Positions 37,231-48,704 of a stretch of 64,000 bases of DNA are shown one piece after another. Both the position numbers and the translations under genes were made by a program. The DNA is from Chromera velia (taxonomy: Eukaryota; Sar; Chromeraceae). The stretch is taken from contig JAHBMJ010001845.1 in NCBI GenBank assembly GCA_018398765.1, forward strand, positions 8,937 through 72,936, read 5' to 3'. The notes under the pieces were generated by a model, which did no database searches, was not told where the DNA came from, and saw only the letters and a list, made by a program, of their open reading frames with translations. Numbering within the stretch: the stretch's first letter is position 1; each line of letters opens with the position of its first letter.

Positions 37231-38240
37231 GTCTCTCTCTTTCTTTCTCTCTGTCTCATCTCTTTGAGACTCTCTCTCTAAAAACAATTCCTAGTTAAAA
37301 TTATATAATTAGGCTATCTAGCTAACAGGCTTAAAAACTTCATATCAGCTGCCATGCTAGCTGCCATGATAATGTAGCTATATACTATTATGCGGTCCTA
37401 CATGCAGTTACCCTTGGACTCACCTAAACAGTCTAAACTTGAACACTAGCCATTTGCCACATGATTTGCAGGGGCAACCTCCATATAAGACAAAACGGCG
37501 ACAGTGCCCTAAAAGATTACTATAAATCACTTATCACCTAGCATCTGAGTCAATAGTGAAGACCTAGGAAGTCACATTGTTTAACTTTGAAATAACATAT
37601 TTTTTTCTGTTTTTAAAAGTAATATATTACAGAGTTTGCTTCTAAAAGGATTTTAATCTAGATTTTAACTCTATAAGTTTGGTCCTATCTAGGGTCCTAG
37701 CTAGGTTTGATCAGTGTCCGTTCATAATCTGGCTCCTAGTCTAGGTCCTATTCTGGCTTACAGACAACATGATACAGCATGCCAGCGCCGGTCCTAGCGC
37801 CGGTCAAGCGGGCACATGCAAATCCCGCAGCCGCACACGCCAAGTATTTCCATCTCCACTTCTTCTTTTAATTTATCCAATCGAAACATCAATGGATAAA
37901 GCCGAACGCAATTAAGTAGACAAACCAAGCGCGTGGAATGGACCATAAAGGCAGATACGGATTCAAAACATCTGACAGCTAGGTGAGAAAATTCTACTTG
38001 CACCTTTGCAAAGCAGAATGGATTCTCCGCTTGTCTGTATCCAAGCAGACAATCTCCAAAATCTCTTTTGACAACGACTGATGCATGCCACTCGACACAA
38101 AAGAAGAGTCCACCCGGTCCAACAGTGAACCAGCAACAAAAGATTTTTGAATTCAGCTATAAGAAATACATCCAGGCACACGCACCCTCGAAACCCATTT
38201 CAAAGAAAGAGAAAAGGAAAAATAAACAGAAGAGTTCAAC
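35913..38240. other. intergenic with microsatellites and a gap
   Basis: GT tracts at about 36062-36092 and 37072-37094, CT tracts at about 36861-36898 and 37195-37226, a 130-N gap, and an AT-rich stretch 37130-37790. No supported gene. Confidence 0.55.
36913..37042. other. assembly gap, 130 N, C-bordered
   Basis: N run between C homopolymers, next to CT and GT microsatellites. Confidence 0.98.
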
Positions 38241-40723
38241 TCAAACTTCCCCCCCTCCATGCCTCATTTTCTCTGCACAAAATGCACCCAGTCCTTCTGC
38301 CCACAACGAGACTTCCTTCGGATGCTCACCGCTCAACAAACGAGAGGTCCCAACGGCAATCATCGAAAGCATCGAAAGAAAAATCAATCCAGCAAGGAGA
38401 AAAGTCACAATCGATTGACGCTTCAATCTCGCCACAAGCGACGCAACTAAGGCTGTACCGATCAGAGATCCGAGAAAAGCAATCACCGAAAAAACAACCG
38501 ACAGCTTCGGATCTAATGCACCCAGCAGAGCGAATTGGAAACTGGTCGTTGAAGAAGTAAAGAAAATCATGAACACTGCAGTCGCGACAGCTGACTGGGG
38601 AGCGAGACCGATCTCTAACATGAACGGACCCTTAATCAACCCCCCCCCAATGCCCAACGCCCCCGCGCACACACCAGCAAAAAAAGACAACGCGGAGTAC
38701 TTCATCAGCCGACGCGGGGTCACCCACGACATTCCCCCCTTTGACACAGGCATCTCGGGGATCCCCGCTTTCTGTCGACGCGCTACATGCCGCATCAGAG
38801 AGGCTCCAACGCCACACGAAAAACAAATCTGCAGAAAGAAAGAAAGAAAGAAAGAAACAAAGAGAGAATGAACGAAGGTATGAACACACCTTCATGACAT
38901 AAAAAAGAGACATGTCCGAATTGGACAGAGGGGCCAGGAGCACATCCACACACACACACAATGCACAAATATTTGGGCAGACACAAGAAGACAGAAGGAA
39001 AGCGGGGAGTGACGCAGTCCGTAAAAGTAAAGCAGCCAAGGAGAGGAAATGCAGCCAAGGTGACGGAGCGTGTAGGGGGGTGTCGAAAGACTCACAAACA
39101 GAAAGGGAGGCACGAGGGTACAGAGGAAAGGAGTTGGAAATGCCTTTGGCTTTTCTTTTTGTCCGCGTGCCTATCCAGCCAGACAGACGAACGTATGAAG
39201 ACAGACAGGCAAATATTCAGGCCGACAGAAGGGCAGATAGGCAGACAGACAGGCACAAAGGAGACCGCAGGGCGAGAACAACAGACTTGCACACGCTGCA
39301 AGAAATGTGATTATCATCCTTGTAACCAGAACAAAAGAGAAAGACAGAGGTAACGGCAGCAACAAACAGCCTGAGGCAAAACACCTCAGCAAAAGAGAGC
39401 CAAAGTCACTCGGTAAGGAGGGAGAAGAGGAATGTGACCACACAGAGTGCGCAGCCCAAAGCAGAGAAAGCAGAAAATGCGAGGGCAAAGGAAAGAAACC
39501 AAAGACCCACCCACCTGAAAAGCGACCAATCCGAAGAGGAAGAATCTCTTTTTGGAAGGCCCACACAACAGCACCAGCGGTCCCGAGGACAGATAAAGGA
39601 GGGTCGCGTTCACAAGCCATGAACAGAAGAGCGCAGAAAGAATGCCTACAGGGATTTTGGACTCTTCCTTCAGGATCTCTCGGGCCTCTTCGCCTAACGT
39701 CTCATGCATCACAGACACAGACGTCGCTCTTCGAGAGACACGAAATCTCGATGGAGACCTCGGGGGGGAGGAAGGAAACACCATATTCGGCCTCGAATTG
39801 CTGGATAGAATTCTTCTGTTCACCCAGTCATCACCCTGTACATTTTCCCCTGGTCTTTCTCCTCCTTCCAGCCCTTCCGGCCCCTTCACTTCTTCTTCTT
39901 CGTCTGGAACAACCACACCCCCGCCAAGAGGGGACAAACGACGCGCCTCTCCAATTTGTTCAAAACTCCCCCCCACAGGATCCAGCATCGCAGTCTGTTG
40001 GTCCAGATCTCTGAGGACCTGTTCGTGCGCTTCTGCTTCTTCTTCTGTGAGAAAGACATCTGAACAGTCTGCGTCGGCGTCTCCCGAAGGTTGGGCATGG
40101 GGGGTTGGGATGTTATTCCTTGGGAAGGATACGCGGGCAGACGGAGAGTACGGTCCTCCTTCTTGTGTCAAAAGATGGGAATTGACTTCTTGTGAGAGTT
40201 TCATCTTCTCTTGTTCCCGCTGAAACTGTTCCATTCCTTTCCTGAACGTTCTCCAAGTCGTCAGAGACAAAACTGCTGTGAGCAGAATGACGATCTGCAA
40301 AGACGACAAAAGAACATTCACAATCACACCAGCAATGGTGCCCACCAACGTCAAGGGTTCCAGTACAGCAGCCACCGGCACGTCAATCAACGGCCTGTCG
40401 CATCCGGGGTGCCGCTGTTGCAGGTTGAACAGACAGGCAGAGACGGCAAGACCGAAAATTGTGACCTTGGATTCAGGGACTGCAGGCAGACGCAAACAGG
40501 GAGAAGGAGGGAAAAAAGATGAATTCATGGGATTCACAAAAAATGGTAAAGAAAATCCGACTATGATGTGATTCTTATTCAACAAACCGGCTCTGTGCGC
40601 GTCCCCGAAGATGGTCATAAGTGCAGGCATGTAAAGAGCCCCTCCTCCGATTCCCCCTCCTGATGAGAGAATCGCGGCAATGAACGTGATGATGCATGTG
40701 GTAATAAATACAGAAGAGTCCAT
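38241..40723 (-). CDS. TauE/SafE-family membrane transporter
   Basis: TauE/SafE proteins are multi-pass membrane permeases linked in bacteria to export of sulfite, sulfoacetate or other organosulfur anions. Eukaryotic members are less well characterised. Three exons on the minus strand (40723-40588, 40479-39515, 38828-38241) close in phase to 562 residues. Both family half-repeats are visible: the first Gly-rich membrane segment SSGGGIGGGALYMP near the N-terminus, and its counterpart ALGIGGGLIKGPF in the last exon. Between them lie RPLIDVPVAAVLEPLTLVGT and an acidic disordered loop of about 180 residues, probably cytosolic. The first intron (donor GTTTGT at 40587) was chosen because it joins AHRA to VPESKVTIFG, as the family pattern requires. 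The ATG at 40723 is the first good start; an upstream exon with a targeting peptide cannot be excluded. Substrate unknown. Confidence 0.88.
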
Positions 40724-41009
40724 TCTACCCTTGCTGCTTTCCGTGTTTTCGAAGCTTGGCGGCTCTTGGAAGCACAAAAGCTATGCCAACCGACGATAAA
40801 GGAACACCGAAATCCGCAGGACGCAGTGCAGAAGAGACGGCTTTGATACCACTGTCAACCACTTCCTAATTCCCGGAGTGCTGGTCAGTTTGAGTGCAGG
40901 AAGCTCTGTATCAGTGTCAATCGGTGGCCACACAAGTCTTGTATGACAGTCAGTGGGAGGATTAGGCGTCGAGAGGACCGGGGACTCGGCGGGGAGTCGG
41001 CGAATCTGT

Positions 41010-41414
41010 AATGGGAGTTCGCGCGAAGCCCAGACAGAATCGTTCATCGGAGCGAGAACGCAGGTTCAGCTGGAACCAACGGCGCACGCGCGCACGTGCC
41101 GCACGCGGGGCAGTGCCTGAGAGACGCGGAACGTTTGGCGAGGCCTTGCGTCATGCACGAAGGCTGAAACGAGAAGCGTCGGGCACGAATGATAAAACCC
41201 TCGCGAGACGGGAGACGGCTTAACGTTCATTTGCGTGTAAGGAAGGCGTCTGAGAGGAGAAAGAGCAGACAGTAAAGCAGGAGACGGTCATTCGAGACGG
41301 CAAGAAAGTGCACGACGAAAAACCCTTTTTTATTTTCTCCGAAAAACCGGAAATGTGCAGGCTAGTGGAAGCGATATACGCGGGGGCTTTCGTTTCCGGG
41401 GACTGGACCGACGC
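41010..41414 (+). repeat. A1 direct repeat of the DIRS-like element
   Basis: Starts AATGGGAGTTCGCGCG and ends GGACTGGACCGACGC. It is 405 bases and aligned without indels to A2, from which it differs at 13 sites. It is rich in CpG. Confidence 0.95.
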
Positions 41415-41660
41415 GGTTTGCAGGGCCCCACAGCCAAGTTTGCGTAAGCGAGCCACGTGCGCGCGTGACGGATCCGGACAAAGGTCAGTGCGCGGGGGCT
41501 GAGAGCGAGACGCATAACCGTCGGCGCGTTTTGCGCGACGGTAGAGGTAACTCAAGCAGTGAGCTGCCTGAACTCAGCGTGTTCATAGTGTGTGATGCCT
41601 TCAGGTTGGACGCAACGTCTTTTTCTGAGGAAGCGCGACACGAAGACGCAACGAGAAGTC

Positions 41661-43369
41661 ATGGAAGCTCCGAAGGAGAACAACGGGCAGGCAGGCGCCG
41701 CAGGTGCGGCCGGCGATGGTGAAGTCGCTCAGCCAGTGGTCGAAAGGGCCGAGACTAAGGGGGCGGCGGGCATGTCGGCCGAGGACAAACAGAAGGTCAA
41801 GGATGCAGCTGCCCTGCTGTTGGCCGACGCTCATGGTGAGTGAGTGAGGCGGGACAGGAGAGGGAAGGAAGGGAGGAAGAAAGACCTCAGCGAGGCGAGG
41901 CAGACGCGAGACGGCTGTTGTCAGGTTACAGTGGTTGCCAGAGAGGCCACAAAGGGTGTGTCAGCAAGCAGTAGCAAGACGCCAGTGGTGCGGTGTAAAT
42001 CGAATTGTGAATGCCCCCCTTATCTGTCTGCAGCTATGGAGCTCCTCGATGAAGAGACGAGGAAGAAGATGGCAGAGAGGTGGGGTGACAAGAAGGAGGA
42101 AGAGAGGAGGAAGGAAAAGAACGAAAGAGAGCGCCTCCGTCGTGAGAGCAAGAAGAGGGAGCGAGCGGAATTGGAGGCAAAGATCGAGACACTCCGAGCA
42201 GAGAGGCTCGAGGACTCGGAAGGAGATGCCACAGGGGGGGCCGCAGCAGCGGTAAGGGCCCCCAAACGTGTGAGAGCCATCACCGTCGACTCGGGTGATG
42301 AAGGAGACAAAGAGGCTGATATGGTCGACGCACAAGAAGAGGCCGTCGCTGCGGCACTTGCGGCCACGCAGATTCCGGCAGGTCAGCGGTACAAGAAGAA
42401 GGGGATGGAAGGGGTAGCGGTGGCGCAAGTCCCAGAGTGGGATGTGAATTGCTTTCTGCCTCCTGCAAAGGTGAGGAGAGACGGGACGTGCCTAATCCCG
42501 AAAGACAACGCCACGGCAGGGGCGTTGGCTAGGGGCCCCAACCCTGATGGTGAGTACAAGCTCAGGAGGAGGTGGCCGTCGGAGTTGCAAGAAAGTTCTG
42601 AAGGAGTGGGCTGCCCAGCTAACCAGAGAGAGGGACAGCGTCACAGACAGGACAGAAAAGAGAGAGGCAGAGAGAGCCAGAAAAGTTGCAGAAGCAGCAG
42701 CAGTGCTGATCCGCTTCTTTGATGGCTGCACTGACTTCCCCGACCTCCAACAGGCCTCGCTAGAGGCGGTGGGCTACATGCTCGATGCGAAGAAAGACGG
42801 GGCCCCGATCCCTCCCCACTCGACTGATCTCATTTTCCCTCTGCTAGCGCTGACCTTCAGAAGGTTGTCGTAACTGAGGGAGAGAGCTCATCTGACTGAG
42901 CGCAGAGTCTTGACTCTGGAAGAGAAGGTCCAGAGGATGGGGCACCCCGTGACTGCTGAGCAGCAGAGGGCCTTTGTAAAGGCAAAGCACACGCAGCAAC
43001 AACAACAGCAGCAGCAGCAGGGGAACACCGGGGGAGGGGCAGCCGCCGCCTCGAGTGTGTGCGGAATTTGCGCAGCAAAAAACAGGTATGAGGTTCGAGT
43101 GCACGGAGCGACCCCCCAGAACGTAGCCTCAATGAAGCACTCCTTGTCGGAGTGCCCAAACCAGGGGCTGCCAGACTGTGCAGGATGGAAAATGATTGAT
43201 GAACTATATAGGGCCACCAAGTGAGAAAGGAGGCTGAGGGCAGCGGAGTTAGAAAGGTTGTTGCAGGGGAGTGAGCTGAGCAGTCCCTCTGGCGGGGGTA
43301 ACGGAGCAAAGGCGTTGAGAGGGGTAGGGGCGTACACTTGCTCCTATCGACGTAGAAAGAAATTCTAAC
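41661..43369 (+). pseudogene. DIRS-like Gag ORF with an intron, frameshift and stops
   Basis: Begins at the ATG at 41661. A GTGAGT donor after 41835 and a TCTGCAG acceptor ending at 42033 flank a 198-base intron that joins ADAH to AMELLDEET in phase. The second exon encodes a charged coiled coil (Glu/Lys/Arg-rich), an acidic linker, then near 42550 continues in the +1 frame (CKKVLKEWAAQLTRE). That frame has a TAA at 42871 and a TGA at 43222 before ending near 43369. A Cys/His cluster (VCGIC...H...C) around 43060-43160 may bind nucleic acid. The change of frame is either an indel or a programmed shift; I cannot tell. Confidence 0.65.
41836..42033 (+). other. spliceosomal intron inside the retrotransposon Gag
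   Basis: GTGAGTGAGTGAGG donor and CTTATCTGTCTGCAG acceptor match the host-gene splice motifs of this window. Reading across it closes phase 1 exactly and preserves an open frame, while the unspliced frame meets a TGA six bases into the intron. Confidence 0.7.
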
Positions 43370-44040
43370 CCGTATTGGCAGGGGACTCGGTTTCGCTCGT
43401 TTTCTGTGTGTCGATGGAGTTAGTGCAGGCAGTGTGGAGAGGGAGAAGCCTCACTATTCCCTGTCGTGATCGCCTGCCAACGAGGGCCCTTAGGCCGAGG
43501 GGGGCCTAATTATGGTACAGAGCTGAGCAGACAGAGGAAAAAGGAGGTTTAGAAGCAGTGTGCTGAGGGGCCCTGGTTACCAACGGAGATACAGTTGCAA
43601 AAGGGGCGTGCATATATGGAGTGACAGTGGTGGGGAGAGAGTCTGCATGCAGACGCAAACAGGGCAGAGGCGTGGGAGATGCACCTGCAAAGCACGCAAT
43701 GCAGAGGCATGAATAGGGATGAGACAGGGCTGCATGGTTTCATAGCATAATAGAGTTTGTGTTGAGAAAGAAGGGGGCGGATGCAACATAGAACGCGTAG
43801 CTATCAAAGTTTGATATTGGTGAAAAGACTGCGGAAAGTTGTAAGTGAGACTATGCAGAGACCTTCGTTGGTTAATCAGTGTTCAGGAATAAAAAGCTGT
43901 GGCTATGGAAAATTGTTAAGTAAAATTATAGGAGTGAGAAGTAAGTTAGTGAAATTATTATCGTACAAAAGAGGGATAAATTCACTAGTACGTTCTAGTG
44001 AGATGGTAGCGAGAGTACGGAAAAGCAAGAAATTAATATT
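43370..44040. other. region between DIRS Gag and RT frames
   Basis: No convincing coding sequence. The RT frame becomes open near 44000 after adjacent TAG and TGA codons. The true RT start is not evident, so it could be spliced or translated by re-initiation. Confidence 0.4.
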
Positions 44041-46149
44041 AATAATGGACGCCAATTAGTTGCGTTTGATGGGACGTGTGCAGGCAAGAAACCTCTTCCA
44101 CCGCTGAAGTCGGGATGGCCGTTACCACTGGAGGAGTGGACATTGCCAGACACGGGAGCGGAGCCGCCCGCGGGGTGGGAGACACCAGATCGTTGAACAG
44201 AAGGTTTGCAACTGAACTTTCAGAAAATGAGAGAGTTTGAGGTAGATGAAAGGCGGGTGTGCCAGTTAGAAGAAGGCATAAAACTGCCACTGAAGTATTG
44301 GCCACCGAGATTTCAGATGGAAAATTATTCGTCCCTTGTCGAATGGGAAGAGAAAGTAGGAAGGGAGTTTGACAGATTAGAAACAGAGGGGTTCATTGAA
44401 AAAGTTGAAAAAGAGCCATACATTATGTCACCTCTGGGTGCTGTTCCAAAACCAAAAACGGGAGAACCGCGCATAATCATTGATATGACAGTGTCAGGAG
44501 TGAATGAGGCAACGAAAGACACAGTCATGGGACTACCAACGCTTCGGCATGCGATGCGGCTTATGAAGCCAGGCGAGTATATGGCAAAACTTGATTTGAA
44601 AGATGGGTACTTTCATATCTGTATTCACCTAGACCATGTCGATTTGTTAGGGTTCTTTAACCCAAGTACAAAAGCGTTTTACAGGTACAGAGTGATGCCG
44701 TTTGGACTGAAAGTCGCGCCATTTGTATTTTAAGGAACGATGGAGCATATTCAAGAAGTGTTTCGAAGGAAAGGGTTGCACACAGCGAGGATTAAATCGC
44801 TGAATTATATTGACGACTTCTTGATTATAGCGGCAACGGAGGGTGAAGCGTGGGAGGTGTTGAAACTTGCGTTGTAGATACTCAGCGATATGAGATGGAA
44901 GGTGAAGGAATTAAAAACGGTGGATCCGACTCAGTCGTTAGAGTTCACAGGAATTGGCATAAACATGAAGAGTCTGGGGCTGTATATCCCACGAAAGAAG
45001 GTAGTTAAAGCATTGAACAGAATAGAGGGGCTGAGAAAGGCAGCAGAGGCAGGTGAGGCAACAATTGCGCAGGGGTTGCAGTTAGTAGGCCTGCTCAGTC
45101 ACTTGAGGCTCGTGGTATACCAGGGTGGGCAGAAGTTGGCCCCATTTTGGAGAGTCCTTGCTCCAAGCACGTGGCCGAATTCGAGGATGGCGTGGAGGAA
45201 ATGGAAGAAGGGGGGGCTAGCGTTATTAAAGGAAATGCTACGCTCTTTGCAGTGGTAGGAAGAGACATTGAATAAAAGACCGATTAGGAAACTTTACGTG
45301 ACACCAACAGGAGAGTTAGACGTGTGGGATGCAGATTGGCTGGCATTATGGGAAGATATCCCAAGGGATGTTGCAGTGATCATGGGGGATACGGCAGGTA
45401 CGGGAGGAGGGGGGTTCTGGGGGGAGAGCCCAGTGTGGTGGTTATGGTCGGGGGCACAAGCGGTATGTTCCTCAAACTGGCGAGAGGCAAAGACAGCGGC
45501 GTTGTGTCTGAAGAAATTTGTTGAGTAGGGCGCAGGCCGCCACTCAGGAAGAGTTGTGATCCGGTCAGACAATTCGATCACAGTGAGGATTGTCAACAAT
45601 CGTCACAGCATGGCCGCAGTATTAGGTGAGGTGGTAGAAGAGGTACAAGCAGTAGAGAGAAAGGCAGGTGTCGAGGTAGTTGCAGTACATATTCCAGGGA
45701 GAAAGAATAGTGTCGCAGACCAGTTGTCTAGGATGGGGGGAGAGGCCCATCGGCAGGAAGTGCTGAAGGATGGGGTGTTAGCCCATCTAAACAGGGAGGC
45801 AAACGGAGCCTTGAAGAGGGCGACAACGGTCGGGCGGGCAGGGGAGAGATCTGACGTGGTAGTGTATGCGCCAGCGGGGGACGAGTATGAATCTGCTGTA
45901 AAAGCTGCAGAGCTGGCGGCGGCATGTCGACCGCATATTTTGGTGGTGCCAAGGGCAGTAGGGGATCATTAGAGGAAAGGTGGGGTAGAATTTAGGGTGA
46001 TGGACAGATTCGGCAAAGGGAGGGAGATTTTCGCTCCCCAACCCCCGCTACAGATGGAGGTGCAACACAGCCATGGTCGATGGGTGTTTAGTCTTCCGAG
46101 AGGGCGACCAATTATGGAAGAGTGGGAGGCTTTGTTAATTGATAGGTGA
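44041..46149 (+). pseudogene. DIRS-like reverse transcriptase and RNase H
   Basis: One frame with no indel and internal stops TGA 44194, TAA 44731, TAG 44875, 45256, 45526 and 45970. RT motifs: YIMSPLGAVPKPKTGEPRII, MAKLDLKDGYFHICI, YRVMPFGLKVAPF, and the catalytic YIDD (near 44808). RNase H motifs: MGDTAGTGGGGFWGE, REAKTAALCLKKF, IRSDNSITV, and HIPGRKNSVADQLSR. This is the DIRS-type RT/RH order. The stops occupy sites where Gln, Arg or Trp codons could have stood, so the product is inactive by standard decoding. Confidence 0.85.
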
Positions 46150-46406
46150 ATGGAGTAGTGCCGTGTCGTTGACAGAGTGTAGTGACTCAAAAAAACTATA
46201 TAGGTGGATATGGTATATCGTATATAAGTTTTAGACTGAGTTTAAAACCGTGTGTCAGGCGTTACAGTGACTAGGAAGGCAATGCAATGGCTGAGGAACA
46301 TTGTATCAGTAGTGAGAGTCCTAGCAGATAGGGAGTGGTGGTACTACACAGACGCTAGATACATGAGACTCTACTGAGGAGACGTATCTACGATGGGTAA
46401 GCAGGA

Positions 46407-47528
46407 ATTGCACATCAAGATGACTATATGCGCCGTGTGTTGGATGCAGGGATTGCACAACCGGTGGCGATGACAAGGGCGGGTCGTGTCCAGACGTTGT
46501 CGAAGAAGGCAAAGGAAGCGGGGTTTGTATTCCATTCACAGCTCGCCACTGCCGCAGGGGCAGTGAGCAAGGAGGAAAAAGAAAGGAAGGTTACGTCAAA
46601 GAGACAGCTTACGGAAGAAGCAATATCGATTGAAGCCGCCGCGCTTGAACCAAGTACGAAAAAGAGATATGAGGCAGCACTGAAGAAGATGGAGAGGTCG
46701 AACCCCCACCTGCTGCCGATGGCTAGTCCGTTGGATGTCAAGATGGGGTTTGCACATCTGAGAGGACTCAGAGGGGGGGAGATTGGAACACTGAGAGGGG
46801 CAGTGAGATTGTGGCATCACAAGCAGGGGCATGGCGTCCCACCCCTAGAGCACGAGAGTTTGAGGTACTTTTGGTCAGGCCTGAAGAAATTGGCAGACAA
46901 CAAAGTTAAAGAGAAGGAGAGACTGTTAAAGGAGGAAGTGCTCCAGTTAATAAAGTTCTGGAGAGAGTAAGAGACGTTGGATGGGGTACAAAACGCCACA
47001 ATAGCGGTGTTAGCGTTTTTTCCTGCGAAGAGGATTGGTGAGATCCTGGTGAGAGAGAGGGAGGACTTCATACTCAAGGAGAGAGGTGACCCAGTGTTCG
47101 TCGCATGCTATATTCACAGGTCAAAGGGTGACCCCTTCGGTAGGGGGGCGATGTGTCCAATACCGTTGGTGGTGACGGATGGGACAGCGCTAGGGAGACA
47201 CATCTTAGACTTTCTGGAGAAGGCCCCGCAAGATGGTGCTCTCTTCCAAGCAACGGATGGGTACGACAAGAGGTGGAAGGGTATGGCACTCACGCGGGAT
47301 GCATGGCAGAGGGCGCTGCGAAAGGCGATTCAGAGGTGCCTGCCCGAACGAGAGTGCACAGACTTTATGACACACTTACTTAGGAGGAGTGGCCACATGG
47401 CGGCGAGGAGGGCAGGGCTGCCGGTTGACGTAGCGGTTGACATCCTAGGTCATAACAGCGTCAACGCATGGATGGCGTATGCAGCTAAAGACGTGCAAGA
47501 GATTGCAGCGCATATTGCAGGCATGTAA
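46407..47528 (+). pseudogene. DIRS-like tyrosine recombinase
   Basis: Phage-integrase-type recombinase in one frame with a single TAA at 46968. An N-terminal helical domain (LEPSTKKRYEAALKKM) precedes the catalytic domain. Candidate catalytic residues: Arg in FFPAKRIGE, the His-x-x-Arg pair in THLLRRSGH, His in DILGHNS, and Tyr in WMAYAAKD. It ends in TAA at 47526. Its presence instead of a DDE integrase defines the element as a YR retrotransposon. One nonsense change disables it. Confidence 0.85.
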
Positions 47529-47777
47529 TGACTTTGCCTATGTAGGGTATAAGATGGAAGTACATAAGAGGAATAGCAACTTTTTGAAGGTGAATAAGGA
47601 GTATATGACATACGAGTAGCTATTATAGCCTAAGGGCAGCGTTCACGCTTAGCTGACTCTAGGCTGAGACGATGGCGGCCGCCTGCCAAGCAGTCACGCA
47701 TGGAAGTTCTCTGGGGGGGAGCAATCAGGCGGAGGCGGGCGGCCGCCGGTCGGCAGTTTATGGGTGTGTGGGGGTTT

Positions 47778-47947
47778 GGGGGCAGATTCTCGAGGCTTGC
47801 GGCCGCCTGACACTAGAGTCTAGAAATCTAGGCAAAGGCAGAAAAGCTCGAGCGTGATCATGCCTGGTAAAACCAGAGTATGAGCACAAAAAAACTAGCA
47901 ACAGATGAGTCAAAAAACGGTAGGGCATGCGAAGTGTGGAAGCTGAA
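47778..47947 (+). repeat. B1 direct repeat of the DIRS-like element
   Basis: Contains GGCTTGCGGCCGCC and ends GTGTGGAAGCTGAA directly against A2. It differs from B2 by eight transitions and no indel. Confidence 0.9.
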
Positions 47948-48351
47948 ATGGGAGTTTGCGTGAAGCCCAGACAGAATTGTTCATCGGAGCGAGAATGCAG
48001 GTTCAGCTGGAACCAACGGCGTACGCGCGCACGTGCCGCACGCGGGGCAGTGCCTGAGAGATGCGGAACGTTTGGCGAGGCCTTACGTCATGCACGAAGG
48101 CTGAAACGAGAAGCGTCGGGCACGAATGATAAAACCCTCGCGAGACGGGAGACGGCTTAACGTTCATTTGCATGTAAGGAAGGCGTCTAAGAGGAGAAAG
48201 AGCAGACAGTAAAGCAGGAGACGGTCATTTGAGACGGCAAGAAAGTGCACGACGAAAAACCCTTTTTTATTTTCTCCGAAAAACCGGAAATGTCCAGGCT
48301 AGTGGAAGCGATATACGTGGGGGCTTTCGTTTCCGGGGACTGGACCGATGC
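47947..48351 (+). repeat. A2 direct repeat of the DIRS-like element
   Basis: A 405-base copy of A1. Of 13 differences, 12 are C-to-T or G-to-A in this copy, nine of them at A1 CpG sites, and one is a transversion. Confidence 0.95.
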
Positions 48352-48462
48352 CCACCCACCCACCCTTGGAGTCCCGGTCTGTCTGCTTTCGGGTAGCCAG
48401 ACATTCAATGGGTCCGTCAGCAGAGGGTTGTAGTCCGATTCGTTGGCCTACCTCAGGGGCAT

Positions 48463-48704
48463 GGGGGCAGATCCTCGAGGCTTGCGGCCGCCTGACACTA
48501 GAGCCTAGAAATCTAGGCAAAGGCGGAAAAGCGGGGGGGCAGATCCTCGAGGCTTGCGGCCGCCTGACACTAGAGCCTAGAAATCTAGGCAAAGGCGGAA
48601 AAGCTCGAGCATGATCATGCCTGGCAAAACCAGAGTATGAGCACAAAAAAACTAGTAACAGATAAGTCAAGAAACGGTAGGGCATGCGAAGTGTGGAAGC
48701 TGAA
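48463..48704 (+). repeat. B2 direct repeat with an internal 72-base duplication
   Basis: The first 72 bases of the B repeat (from GGGGGCAGATCCTCGAGG) are present twice in tandem, then the repeat continues to its end at 48704, where the element terminates. Confidence 0.9.

Larger units (their letters stand above)
41010..48704 (+). mobile_element. DIRS/PAT-like tyrosine-recombinase retrotransposon, full length
   Basis: This 7.7-kb element has the split direct repeat layout A1 - genes - B1 - A2 - B2 typical of PAT/Ngaro-type DIRS elements. These integrate through a tyrosine recombinase and a circular intermediate rather than an integrase. A1 (41010-41414) and A2 (47947-48351) are exactly 405 bases each. 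B1 (47778-47947) abuts A2, and B2 (to 48704) lies 111-184 bases after A2. Gag, RT-RNase H and recombinase frames lie between. No target duplication is expected or seen. The insertion point is about 290 bases upstream of the TauE/SafE start codon. Confidence 0.9.

Noticed and set aside
39307-40014. Plus-strand frame of 235 codons
   Set aside because: Overlaps the TauE/SafE gene on the other strand and has no domain; it is an antisense shadow.
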